Shown: positions 1-7,015 of the stretch, in pieces
Numbering within the stretch: position 1 is the first letter of the stretch
How the letters are laid out: each line of letters begins with the position of its first letter
Origin: Rhodobacteraceae bacterium UBA1943
Lineage (GTDB): Bacteria; Pseudomonadota; Alphaproteobacteria; Rhodobacterales; Rhodobacteraceae
DNA: 31,509 nt
NCBI GenBank assembly: GCA_002336845.1
Contig: DDEX01000097.1
Span: 1-31,509, forward strand
Direction: 5' to 3'
Notes under the pieces: generated by a model
What the model saw: the letters and a program-made list of their open reading frames with translations, nothing else
Databases searched by the model: none
Told to the model about the DNA's origin: nothing
Made by a program: the position numbers and the translations under genes

Positions 1-772
1 ACCCCTCATCCCGCGTCAGCCGCATCGCAACCAAAGTCACCGCCGCACACAGCCCGAACTGCACCGCCGCCAGTAGCCCGGCGCGGCCCGGATCAAAATC
101 AAACCGCAGCGCCTGATAGATTGCCAGCTCGACCGTGCTGGCCGCAGGCCCGCCGCCCAAGGTCAGCGCGACGGCAAAAGAGGTCAGGCACAGCAGAAAC
201 ACCAGCACCGCCGCCCCCGGCGCCACCGCCCGGATCATCGGCCATTCCAGATGCCAAAACTGCGCCCCCGGCCCCATGCCCAGCGATTCCGCCAGCCGAA
301 ACCGCTCTGCCGGAATCGCCTGCCAGCCATGCACCAGCATCCGGCAGGCCAGCGGCAGGTTCAAAAACACATGCGCCAGCACGACGCCATGCAGGCCAAA
401 CACCGAAAACGCAGGCAGGCCCAGCGCCTGCAAGCCCGCATTCACCGGCCCGGCCCGGCCAAAGATCGCCAGCAGCGCCAGAACCGCCACGATGGTCGGC
501 AACAGGAAAGGCGCCGCCAGCAGCCGCAGGAACAGCCCGCGCCCCCAGAACCGCCGCCGCACCATCGCCCGCGCCAACGGCACCGCCAGCAAGGTAGAAA
601 CCCCTGCCGACAGCGCCGCCTGCACCACGGTAAACCGCACCGCCGCCCAATCCGCCGCCGTCATCTGCCAGCTTGTGGCCGACAGCGCGGTAACCGCCGC
701 GCTGCCCAGGGTCAGCGCGGCGATCAGCAGGGCAACCGCCCCCGCGATCAGCGGGAAAGGGCGGCTTGCCAC
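1..772 (-). CDS. thiP: Thiamine/TPP ABC transporter permease ThiP (N-terminal half, runs off the window)
   Basis: This is the inner-membrane permease of the thiamine/TPP importer. Reading the minus strand from a GTG at 772 gives MASRPFPLIAGAV and then an open frame to the window edge (257 codons), ending CAAVTLVAMRLTRDEG. The product is strongly hydrophobic with several membrane segments. It contains an EAA-type cytoplasmic loop, ESLGMGPGAQFWHLEWP (about plus 241-291), which is the part of ABC permeases that docks on the ATPase. ThiP proteins usually have about 500 residues and two such permease halves, so about half lies outside the window. The start overlaps the 3' end of thiB by 25 nt, which suggests translational coupling; GTG at 772 was chosen because the N-terminus then resembles known ThiP (MA-R--PLI-G). 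thiQ probably follows outside the window. Function by family and context: high; exact start: moderate. Confidence 0.85.
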   Translation of the reverse strand, partial: MASRPFPLIAGAVALLIAALTLGSAAVTALSATSWQMTAADWAAVRFTVVQAALSAGVSTLLAVPLARAMVRRRFWGRGLFLRLLAAPFLLPTIVAVLALLAIFGRAGPVNAGLQALGLPAFSVFGLHGVVLAHVFLNLPLACRMLVHGWQAIPAERFRLAESLGMGPGAQFWHLEWPMIRAVAPGAAVLVFLLCLTSFAVALTLGGGPAASTVELAIYQALRFDFDPGRAGLLAAVQFGLCAAVTLVAMRLTRDEG

Positions 773-1734
773 TCGGCCACCGCCGCATCGCGCAGTTTGC
801 CCGCCTCATCCGAGGAGAACAGCAGCGACTTTTCCGGCACAATCAGCGTCTCAAACCCCTTGGGCAGACCTGCCGCCGGGGTATTGGCCGGATACATCCA
901 GTTAGTCTCGGGAATCACCGCCTGCCCCGCATCGCTGACCAGATAGGCCAGAAACTGATCGGCCAGCGCGGGCTGATCGGTTGCCGCCAGCTTGCCCGCC
1001 ACTTCAACCTGCACATAATGCCCTTCGGCAAACGGGGCGGCCGCCTTGGTATCATCCTTTTCAGCGATCAGATGATAGGCGGGCGACGTCGTGTAAGACA
1101 GAACCATGTCCGCCTCGCCCTCAAGGAACATACCATAGGCCTCAGACCAACCGGGCGTGACGGTCACGATATTGTCGGCCAGCCCCTTCCACAGCTCGGT
1201 CGCCTTGTCGCCGTAAGCCTGCTTGACCCACATCACCAGGCCCAGACCGGGGGTGGAAGAGCGCGGATCTTCGATGATCACCTTAACATCGGAATCTGCC
1301 AGCGCCTGAAGGCTGGCGGGCGGCGTGGTCAGCTTGGTCTTGTCATAGACAAAGGCGAACCAGCCCCAGTCGAACGGCACGAACAGCGCATCGTCATAGG
1401 CCACCGGCAGCGATTTCGCCCCAGGCAGGCCGTGCGGCGCGAACAGGCCCGTCGCGGTGGCGGCGGCGGTCAGGTTGGTATCCAGCCCCACGACCACATC
1501 GCCTTCGCTGGCCGCGCCCTCCATCTGCACGCGCGACAGCAATGCCGCCCCGTCGCCTGCGGTCACAAAGCGCACCTCGCAGCCGCAGGTCGCCTCGAAC
1601 CCTTTCTTGATGGCCGGTCCCGGCCCCCATTCGGATGCAAAGCTGTCATAGGTCATGACGGTAAGAACGGGCGTTTCGGCCTGTGCCAGCGTGGCAAGGC
1701 AGGTTACGGCCGCAGCGAGAGGGAAAAGTTTCAT
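748..1734 (-). CDS. thiB: Thiamine/TPP-binding periplasmic protein ThiB
   Basis: This is the periplasmic substrate-binding component that captures thiamine, TMP or TPP and delivers it to ThiP. The mature chain follows a clear signal peptide, MKLFPLAAAVTCLATLAQA, cleaved before ETPVLTVMTYDSF. The opening LTVMTYDSFASEWGPG and the later FDWGWFAFVYDK and TTSPAYHL segments are typical of the ThiB/iron-binding-like extracellular solute-binding family. The length of 328 aa is usual. Two adjacent ATGs (1737 and 1734) are possible; GGAGGA at 1739-1744 lies 4 nt from the second, which I prefer. The open frame extends upstream to 1818, but that extension is the riboswitch and is not protein. The gene heads the operon and is controlled by the TPP riboswitch just upstream. 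Confidence 0.92.
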   Translation of the reverse strand: MKLFPLAAAVTCLATLAQAETPVLTVMTYDSFASEWGPGPAIKKGFEATCGCEVRFVTAGDGAALLSRVQMEGAASEGDVVVGLDTNLTAAATATGLFAPHGLPGAKSLPVAYDDALFVPFDWGWFAFVYDKTKLTTPPASLQALADSDVKVIIEDPRSSTPGLGLVMWVKQAYGDKATELWKGLADNIVTVTPGWSEAYGMFLEGEADMVLSYTTSPAYHLIAEKDDTKAAAPFAEGHYVQVEVAGKLAATDQPALADQFLAYLVSDAGQAVIPETNWMYPANTPAAGLPKGFETLIVPEKSLLFSSDEAGKLRDAAVAEWQAALSR

Positions 1735-1737
1735 CAT

Positions 1738-1774
1738 ATCCTCCAGTTGCGACGGAATGGTCGGGATGGAGGAT
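1738..1774 (-). promoter_or_regulatory. Expression platform: stem that sequesters the thiB ribosome binding site
   Basis: On the minus strand the ribosome binding segment TGGAGGAT (plus 1738-1745) has a perfect 8-bp complement, ATCCTCCA (plus 1767-1774), 21 nt upstream. Pairing would hide the thiB Shine-Dalgarno sequence. The CCTCC core of the upstream arm (1768-1772) can instead pair with GGAGG at the 3' end of the aptamer (plus 1788-1792), which would free the site. This is the layout expected of a translational OFF switch. The complementarity is seen directly; the switching is inferred. Confidence 0.7.
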
Positions 1775-1783
1775 TCCATGCAC

Positions 1784-1864
1784 CTTCCCTCCGCCGGTAT
1801 GATCCGGTTCAGGTTCAACGGGTTCGCTTGCGCATCTCAGCCCTTCGCAGGGCACCCCGAGGTG
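1784..1864 (-). promoter_or_regulatory. TPP riboswitch (THI element) aptamer
   Basis: The minus strand carries the conserved THI-element blocks in order: CTCGGGGTGCC, GGGCTGAGATG, ACCCGTTGAACCTGA and CCGGATCATACCGGCGGAGG. These are the P1/P2/J3-2 and P4/P5 parts of the thiamine pyrophosphate aptamer. P1 can form between 5' CCTC and 3' GAGG. The aptamer lies about 50 nt upstream of thiB and 7-8 nt downstream of a promoter -10 element, so it would sit at the very 5' end of the thiBP mRNA. Identification rests on sequence motifs known for this riboswitch class. Confidence 0.95.
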
Positions 1865-1870
1865 ACGGTG

Positions 1871-1898
1871 AACATAGCGCGACGACCGCCGCGCGCAA
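1871..1898 (-). promoter_or_regulatory. Predicted sigma70-type promoter of the thiBP operon
   Basis: Minus-strand TTGCGC (plus 1893-1898), a 16-nt spacer and TATGTT (plus 1871-1876) lie in the only free space between the stop of the upstream Hpt gene (1905) and the riboswitch. Transcription would start near 1864, exactly where the aptamer begins. The position supports the call more than the modest consensus match. Confidence 0.55.
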
Positions 1899-1904
1899 GG
1901 GCGA

Positions 1905-2231
1905 TCAGCCGACGCGTGACAGGGGCAGCCGTGCCATTCCCTTGGCGAAGGCCGCTTTTGACACGATATAGGTGGCCTGAACGGCAGCCAGATCGGCTTT
2001 TTCCGGCGCCCTTTCACCCTCTTGGCAAAGGCGGGCAAATTCGGCAAAGCCAAGATTCAGCGCACTGCCCTTCAGGAAATGCAGCGCAGACGACACCGCC
2101 GCAGGTGCCAGCCCTGCGGTCAGCCCGCCCAGCGCCTCATCCACCTCTTCCAGGAACAGGCCCGCGACTTCGGCAAAATCATCTGCCCCCACCTCATCGC
2201 GCAACGCCTGAACCCTGTCCCAATCAATCAT
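1905..2231 (-). CDS. Hpt-domain histidine phosphotransfer protein
   Basis: This 108-residue protein is a stand-alone Hpt domain, a helical carrier that shuttles phosphate between response regulators or from a hybrid kinase. The phosphoacceptor motif is at H51 in ALHFLKGSALNLGF, matching the H-x-x-K-G-[SA] signature. The start is set at ATG 2231 (MIDWDRVQALRDEVG), preceded by a G-rich site; the longer open frame upstream reads into the intergenic region and looks non-coding. The gene is divergent from a receiver-SpoIIE phosphatase gene, 152 nt away. That placement suggests it phosphorylates or drains that receiver, but this is inference. No kinase domain lies in the window. Confidence 0.85.
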   Translation of the reverse strand: MIDWDRVQALRDEVGADDFAEVAGLFLEEVDEALGGLTAGLAPAAVSSALHFLKGSALNLGFAEFARLCQEGERAPEKADLAAVQATYIVSKAAFAKGMARLPLSRVG

Positions 2232-2383
2232 TGCAGCCCCCAGGTATCCTGCCCCTGCGTCAGCCTGAGCGCGCGCAGTTAACAGCCGGTAAGCCCGCCT
2301 ATACAGGATCGAGCAAGTTTTACGGTTCACCTTCCCTTAAGGCCCCCAAGGCAGAACAGAGCGGTATGAAGGAGTACCCGTTG

Positions 2384-3646
2384 ATGTTGCGCGCCGTTTC
2401 ACCATCCACAGCGGAACAGGCCGATAGCGCCAGTCTGCCGTTTGTGTTGGTGGTCGATGACAGCCGTGCGCAAAGACGGATGCTTTCGGTGCAATTGTCA
2501 CGCTGGGGCTATCAGGTGGCCGAAGCCGCCTCTGCCGAAGAGGCGCTGGATCTGTGCCGCAGCCATACCTTTCACCTGATCCTGTCCGACTGGATGATGC
2601 CGGGCATGACCGGCCTTGAATTCTGCCGCGCCTTCAGGGCGTTGTCTGGAGAGGGTTATGGCTATTTCATCCTGCTGACATCCAAATCCGACAAGGCCGA
2701 AATTGCCAGCGGGCTGGAGGCGGGGGCCGATGACTTCCTTACCAAACCCGTCAGTGCCGATGAACTGCGCGCCCGGCTGAGGGCGGGGGAACGCATTCTG
2801 GGAATGCAGCGCGAACTTGTCGGCAAGAACCGCCTGCTGGGCGTCGCGCTGGACCAGTTGCAAAAGGTCTATGATTCGCTTGACCGCGACCTGATCGAGG
2901 CGCGCAAGCTGCAACAGACACTGATGCGTGACCGTCATCGCGAATTTTCCGGTGGTTCGGTCAGCCTGATCCTGCGCCCCTCGGGCCATGTGGGTGGCGA
3001 TCTGGTGGGCAGCTTTGCCATCAGCCCCCGCCGTGTTGCCGTCTATTCGGTGGATGTGTCGGGCCATGGTGTCGCCTCGGCGATGATGACGGCGCGGCTG
3101 GCGGGAATGTTGTCGGGCGCCTCGCCTGACATGAACATCGCGCTGACCAGCGGGCAGGACGGGTTCCGCGATGCCTGGCCGCCCGAGATGGTGGCCTGGC
3201 GCCTGAACCGCATGATGATCGAGGATTTGCAGGTCGAGCAGTATTTCACCCTCGCCTATGCCGAGATCGACATGGCGACCGGTCAGTGCATGATGGTGCA
3301 GGCGGGCCATCCGCACCCGCTGGTGCTGCGCAGGGACCGCACGGTCGAGATGGTGGGCGATGGCGGCCTACCCATCGGCCTGATCGAGGGCGCCAGCTAT
3401 CAGCGCATCACCTTTCGCCTTGCCCCCGGCGACCGGCTGATCCTCGCCTCGGACGGGTTCACCGAATGCCCCGACCCGCGCGGACAGGAACTGGGGGTCG
3501 AGGGGTTGGATGCGATCCTGACGGCGCATAGCGCCCTTGCCTCGCCCCAACTGCTGGAGGCGATGATCTGGGCCTTGTCCCGCCATGCCGGAACTGTGGA
3601 TTTCCCCGATGATGTCTCGGCCCTGATCTTCGATTATCGCGGCTGA
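2384..3646 (+). CDS. Response regulator with C-terminal SpoIIE/PP2C-type serine phosphatase (RsbU/RbaY-like)
   Basis: The 420-residue protein has an N-terminal receiver domain (about 18-140) with acidic pocket D25/D26, phosphoacceptor D69 in LILSDWMMPG and the lysine of FLTKPVSA. A short helical linker rich in coiled-coil-like heptads follows (about 145-185), then a PP2C/SpoIIE domain (about 190-420). Its metal-binding motifs are intact: GGDLVG, DVSGHGVASAM, ASDGFTE and FPDDVSALIF. Such proteins dephosphorylate a STAS anti-anti-sigma factor and so release a sigma factor in a partner-switching pathway; RbaY of Rhodobacter capsulatus has this architecture. No STAS or anti-sigma gene lies nearby. 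ATG 2384 was chosen because GAAGGAG (2368-2374) lies 9 nt upstream; ATG 2366 overlaps that site. The 3' end overlaps the convergent Nudix gene by 13 nt. Confidence 0.88.
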   Translation: MLRAVSPSTAEQADSASLPFVLVVDDSRAQRRMLSVQLSRWGYQVAEAASAEEALDLCRSHTFHLILSDWMMPGMTGLEFCRAFRALSGEGYGYFILLTSKSDKAEIASGLEAGADDFLTKPVSADELRARLRAGERILGMQRELVGKNRLLGVALDQLQKVYDSLDRDLIEARKLQQTLMRDRHREFSGGSVSLILRPSGHVGGDLVGSFAISPRRVAVYSVDVSGHGVASAMMTARLAGMLSGASPDMNIALTSGQDGFRDAWPPEMVAWRLNRMMIEDLQVEQYFTLAYAEIDMATGQCMMVQAGHPHPLVLRRDRTVEMVGDGGLPIGLIEGASYQRITFRLAPGDRLILASDGFTECPDPRGQELGVEGLDAILTAHSALASPQLLEAMIWALSRHAGTVDFPDDVSALIFDYRG

Positions 3647-4086
3647 TTGCCCAGCACGCGGGCCAGCATCGCCCGGTCGCCGGCATTGCCCAATTCGTGC
3701 AGGGCTGCCCCCGCCTCCATCCACACCGCCGTGTGGCCCGGCTCGGTCGGTGGGCCGATGCGCAGCGCGGGGCGGGCCAGATAGACGGTGCAGAGCTTTT
3801 CGGCCCACATGTCATAGTCCGGCATATAACAGAACCGCCGGAACGCGCCCACCCGGCGCAGGCCGGTGATGTGCCAGCCGGTCTCCTCCATCACCTCGCG
3901 GTGCAGCGCGGCGATGGGGTGTTCGCCGGGGTCTATGCCGCCACCGGGCAGCTGAAACTCTGGCTCCGGTTCAGCTTGATGGGTGGTCAGAAGGGCGTCG
4001 CCCCGCATCAGGATGGCATAGACCCCCGGCCGCCGCCTGTAATGCTGGCCCGCTTTCACCGCTTCGCCATACCGCCGGATCGTCAT
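3634..4086 (-). CDS. Nudix hydrolase
   Basis: This 150-residue single-domain Nudix protein hydrolyses a nucleoside diphosphate linked to some other moiety; the substrate cannot be told from sequence. The Nudix box is complete: GGGIDPGEHPIAALHREV followed by MEETGW, with the REVMEE metal-binding core at about residues 63-68. It starts at ATG 4086, divergent from hslO with 74 nt between the two start codons. Its C-terminus overlaps the convergent phosphatase gene. It is distinct from the CoA-type Nudix protein encoded two genes away. Confidence 0.85.
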   Translation of the reverse strand: MTIRRYGEAVKAGQHYRRRPGVYAILMRGDALLTTHQAEPEPEFQLPGGGIDPGEHPIAALHREVMEETGWHITGLRRVGAFRRFCYMPDYDMWAEKLCTVYLARPALRIGPPTEPGHTAVWMEAGAALHELGNAGDRAMLARVLGNQPR

Positions 4087-4092
4087 CGCCCC

Positions 4093-4120
4093 TTGGACCT
4101 TCGGTTGCCCTGCCTATATA
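4093..4120 (+). promoter_or_regulatory. Predicted promoter of the hslO operon
   Basis: TTGGAC (4093-4098), a 16-nt spacer and TATATA (4115-4120) sit in the 74-nt divergent gap, 40 nt before the hslO start. The match is good for this high-GC genome. No separate promoter for the divergent Nudix gene is obvious. Confidence 0.45.
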
Positions 4121-4160
4121 GGCGCGGTATGCCAAGACAGGCAGCCTCAGGAAAGCCCCC

Positions 4161-5141
4161 ATGAACGCCGAAAAGATCGCCTGGGACGATACCGTCCTGC
4201 CATTTCAGCTTGACCGCTCTGACATCCGCGGCCGCGTGGTGCGGCTGGACGGTGTGCTGGAGCAGGTTCTGAAGCAACACAACTACCCCCCCGTGATCGA
4301 GGCCCTGGTGGCCGAGGCCGCGCTGCTGACGGCCCTGATCGGCCAGTCGGTCAAGCTGCGCTGGAAGCTGTCGCTGCAAATTCGCGGCAAGGGTCCGGCT
4401 CGCCTGATCGCAACCGATTATTATGGCCCCACGGAAGAGGGCGAACCCGCCCGCATCCGCGCCTATGCCAGCTTTGATGCCGATCGTCTGGATCTTGACG
4501 CCGAGCCGTTCAGCCAGATTGGCGAAGGCTATATGGCCGTGATGATCGACCAGGGCGAAGGCATGGTGCCCTATCAGGGCTTTACCCCCATCGCCGGCAA
4601 ATCGCTGGCCGATTGTGCACAAACCTACTTCGCCCAGTCCGAGCAACTGCCGACGCGCTTCGCCCTGACCTATGGCAAAAGCCAGGTGCCGGGCGGCAAC
4701 AGCCATTGGCGGGCCGGAGGTGTCATGTTGCAGCACATGCCCCCCGCAGGCGGCGCTGTCGCCGCCGAGGGTGGTTCGGGCGAAGGTGGCCTTTTGGACC
4801 ACACCGACATTCTGGCCGGAGAAGAGGCCGAAAACTGGGCCCGCGCCAATATTCTGCTGGAGACCGTCGAAGAGATGGAACTGATCGGCCCCTCGGTCAC
4901 CCCGACCGACCTGCTGGTGCGGCTGTTCCACGAAGAACAGCCGCGGGTTTTCGATGCCCAGACGGTGCGCTTTGGTTGCTCTTGCAGCGAAGAAAAGGTG
5001 CGGCAGGCCATGTCGATCTATTCGCAGAAAGACATCGGCAAGATGACCACGCCAGAAGGGGTCGTCACCGCCGATTGCCAGTTCTGCGGCGCGCATTACG
5101 AAATGAACCCCAAGACCCTGGGGTTCGAAGCCACGCAATGA
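4161..5141 (+). CDS. hslO: Redox-regulated holdase chaperone Hsp33
   Basis: Hsp33 is a cytoplasmic chaperone kept inactive by a reduced zinc centre and switched on by oxidation and unfolding. The 326-residue product has the N-terminal chaperone core beginning with a DDTVLPFQLD-type strand and the C-terminal redox switch. The four zinc ligands are present as C273-x-C275 (FGCSCSEEKV) and C306-x2-C309 (ADCQFCG). The length is slightly above the common 290-300 aa, as in other alphaproteobacteria. The start has AGGAAAG about 5 nt upstream. The stop overlaps the next start by 4 nt (ATGA), so it leads a three-gene operon. Confidence 0.95.
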   Translation: MNAEKIAWDDTVLPFQLDRSDIRGRVVRLDGVLEQVLKQHNYPPVIEALVAEAALLTALIGQSVKLRWKLSLQIRGKGPARLIATDYYGPTEEGEPARIRAYASFDADRLDLDAEPFSQIGEGYMAVMIDQGEGMVPYQGFTPIAGKSLADCAQTYFAQSEQLPTRFALTYGKSQVPGGNSHWRAGGVMLQHMPPAGGAVAAEGGSGEGGLLDHTDILAGEEAENWARANILLETVEEMELIGPSVTPTDLLVRLFHEEQPRVFDAQTVRFGCSCSEEKVRQAMSIYSQKDIGKMTTPEGVVTADCQFCGAHYEMNPKTLGFEATQ

Positions 5142-5719
5142 CCCTGGCCGACCGCCTCCGAGACGCAATCGCGCGCCCCGGAGGTGCCTCGTCCGATTTT
5201 GACCTGAACCCCGACATCGCGCTGCCGCCGGGTCGCATCTTGCGCCCGGCGGCGGTTCTGGTGGCCATTCAGGGCGACCGGCTGATCCTGACCAAGCGCG
5301 CCTCACACCTGAAGCACCACCCTGGCCAGATCGCCTTTCCCGGCGGCAAGGTCGAGAAAAGCGACCCCAGCGCCGAAGCCGCCGCGCTGCGCGAAGCACA
5401 GGAAGAGATTGGCCTGCCTGCCTCCGCCGTCGAAATCTGGGGGCACCTGCCTGTTCATGAAACCGTGACCGGCTTTGCCGTAACCCCGGTTCTGGGTGTT
5501 GTTCGGGGCGCATTCACCGCTGTCCCCGAGGCGGGCGAGGTGGAAGAGGTCTTTACCGTTCCCCTGACGCATGTCCTTAGCCCTGACCGATTTGTCGTCG
5601 AACGGCGCCGCTGGCGTGGTGAATGGCGCCGCTACTACACCGTGCCCTTCGGTCCCTATTACATCTGGGGGGCAACCGCGCGCATCCTGCGCGGACTGGC
5701 CGACAGGGTGCAGGCATGA
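5138..5719 (+). CDS. CoA pyrophosphatase-type Nudix hydrolase
   Basis: This 193-residue protein belongs to the Nudix subgroup that cleaves CoA and its derivatives to 3',5'-ADP and (acyl)phosphopantetheine. The subgroup signature just upstream of the Nudix box is clear: LTKRASHLKHHPGQIAFPGG, followed by REAQEEIGL with the catalytic glutamates. The subgroup's typical C-terminal part is also seen (FVVERRR, YYTVPFGPYYIWG). The start is the ATG that overlaps the hslO stop as ATGA; its own stop overlaps the next gene in the same way. The family is firm; the exact substrate is inferred from it. Confidence 0.88.
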   Translation: MTLADRLRDAIARPGGASSDFDLNPDIALPPGRILRPAAVLVAIQGDRLILTKRASHLKHHPGQIAFPGGKVEKSDPSAEAAALREAQEEIGLPASAVEIWGHLPVHETVTGFAVTPVLGVVRGAFTAVPEAGEVEEVFTVPLTHVLSPDRFVVERRRWRGEWRRYYTVPFGPYYIWGATARILRGLADRVQA

Positions 5720-6882
5720 AAGTTGCGGGCGACTGGCTGGCCAACCCGGCAACGCAGGCTCTGTGCGCTGCCCTATCCAACGCCGGATTCAAGGCGCTTT
5801 TCGTTGGCGGCTGCGTGCGCAACGCCTTGTTGGGCGTGCCGGTCGGCGACACGGATCTCGCGACCGACGCTTTGCCTGAAACAGTCTCTAAATTGGCGAT
5901 TAGTGCCGGTTTCAAGGTGGTTCCCACCGGCATTGACCACGGCACCGTCACGGTGATCGCTGGCGGCATCCCGCATGAGGTGACGACCTTCCGCCGCGAT
6001 GTAGAAACCGATGGCCGCCGCGCCGTGGTGGCTTTTTCGGATGACGTCGCCGAAGATGCTGCCAGGCGCGATTTCACCATGAACGCGCTTTATGCCACGG
6101 CGGACGGCAGCGTGATCGATCCACTTGGCGGCCTGCCCGACCTTTTGGCAGCATACGTCCGCTTTGTCGGCGACCCCGCCCGGCGCATCCGCGAGGACTA
6201 CCTGCGCATCCTGCGGTTTTTTCGCTTTCACGCCCATTATGGCGACCCGGCGCAAGGCATCGACGCAAGCGGCCTTGCCGCCTGTGCCGAACTCGCCGAT
6301 GGGCTGGACAATCTGTCTGCCGAGCGCATCGGGTCCGAGGTGAAAAAGCTGCTGTCCGCGCCCGATCCCGCGCCAAGCGTGGCGGCCATGAGCCAGGCAG
6401 GCATCCTGGCCCACATCCTTCCCAGCGCCGACCCACGCGCGCTGGCCCCTTTGATCCACCTGGAAGATGGCCTGTCCCCGCGCTGGGAACGGCGGCTGGC
6501 AGTTCTGGGCGGAGACCCCGGCCACCTGCGTCTGTCGCGCACCGAAACAGGCACTGTTCAGCACATTCGTGACAAAATCGGTGGCACCGAAACCGCCGCC
6601 GCCCTCGGCCATCTCTATGGCCCCGACATCGCCACCGATGCCCTTCTCGCCCGCGCCGCCCTGCTGGAATCGCCCCTGCCGCCCCGCTGGCAGGCCGAGG
6701 TGCAACGTGGCTCCGAAACCGCCTTTCCCTTGCGTGCCGCCGATCTGGCCCCCCTGTCCGGGCCCGCCCTTGGCCAAAGGCTGAAGGCGCTGAAGGCTCA
6801 TTGGCTGGCCGCCGATCTGGTCCCTGACCGCGCCGACCTGCTTGCGCTGCGGGGGGGTGACAACGAGCCGGATTTCCGCTAG
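5716..6882 (+). CDS. CCA tRNA nucleotidyltransferase / poly(A) polymerase family protein
   Basis: The product adds CCA (or A residues) to the 3' ends of tRNA. At 388 aa it has the class II nucleotidyltransferase head: FVGGCVRNALLG with metal-binding DTDLATD at about residues 30-60, RRDFTMNAL at about 117, and the neck motif with REDYLRILRFFRFHAHYG at about 160. The C-terminal helical body is less conserved. Alphaproteobacteria often have one such enzyme, so CCA addition is likely, but the split between CCA-adding enzyme and poly(A) polymerase cannot be settled by eye. ATG 5716 overlaps the preceding stop (ATGA). A run of seven G lies near the 3' end (about 6851-6857). Confidence 0.88.
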   Translation: MKVAGDWLANPATQALCAALSNAGFKALFVGGCVRNALLGVPVGDTDLATDALPETVSKLAISAGFKVVPTGIDHGTVTVIAGGIPHEVTTFRRDVETDGRRAVVAFSDDVAEDAARRDFTMNALYATADGSVIDPLGGLPDLLAAYVRFVGDPARRIREDYLRILRFFRFHAHYGDPAQGIDASGLAACAELADGLDNLSAERIGSEVKKLLSAPDPAPSVAAMSQAGILAHILPSADPRALAPLIHLEDGLSPRWERRLAVLGGDPGHLRLSRTETGTVQHIRDKIGGTETAAALGHLYGPDIATDALLARAALLESPLPPRWQAEVQRGSETAFPLRAADLAPLSGPALGQRLKALKAHWLAADLVPDRADLLALRGGDNEPDFR

Positions 6883-6911
6883 CCCTTACCAGGCACAAGA
6901 AGGAGCGCAGC

Positions 6912-6944
6912 ATGGATCACGGGACTTTCCGACCTCAACCCTGA
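6912..6944 (+). CDS. Possible 10-codon leader peptide (MDHGTFRPQP)
   Basis: A near-perfect ribosome binding site AAGGAG (6900-6905) with a 6-nt spacer precedes ATG 6912, which opens a 10-codon frame ending in Pro-stop at 6942-6944. It lies 71 nt before the first ABC exporter start. A site this strong on so short a frame suggests a translated leader rather than chance. A final proline before the stop is also seen in stalling leaders such as TnaC. Nothing in the sequence names an effector. It could still be a chance occurrence, or a decayed start of an older gene. Confidence 0.45.
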   Translation: MDHGTFRPQP

Positions 6945-6989
6945 GCGGACCGATCCCGTATGGCGGTCCCATCCGCCCTCTCCATTTTT
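6919..6989 (+). promoter_or_regulatory. Competing hairpins between the leader peptide and the ABC exporter operon (possible attenuator)
   Basis: Three pairings compete. Stem A joins GGACCG (6947-6952) to CGGTCC (6964-6969). Stem B joins GGCGG (6962-6966) to CCGCC (6973-6977) and is followed by a short T-run (6985-6989). A third joins ACGGGA inside the leader frame (6919-6924) to TCCCGT (6954-6959). A and B share bases 6964-6966, so they exclude each other, as in attenuators. The stems are short and the T-run weak, so function is uncertain. Confidence 0.35.
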
Positions 6990-7015
6990 GCGTTTTGCTC
7001 TGACAGGAGCCCTTC

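Noticed and set aside
135..905. Long plus-strand open frames opposite thiP and thiB
   Set aside because: They are basic, proline-rich and arginine-rich translations with no family features, opposite well-supported genes; high GC creates such frames.
1738..1818. N-terminal extension of ThiB to 1818
   Set aside because: These bases form the 3' part of the TPP aptamer and the expression platform; the signal peptide begins only at 1734.
4083..5513. 476-residue minus-strand open frame
   Set aside because: It lies opposite hslO and the CoA-type Nudix gene and has no recognisable domain.
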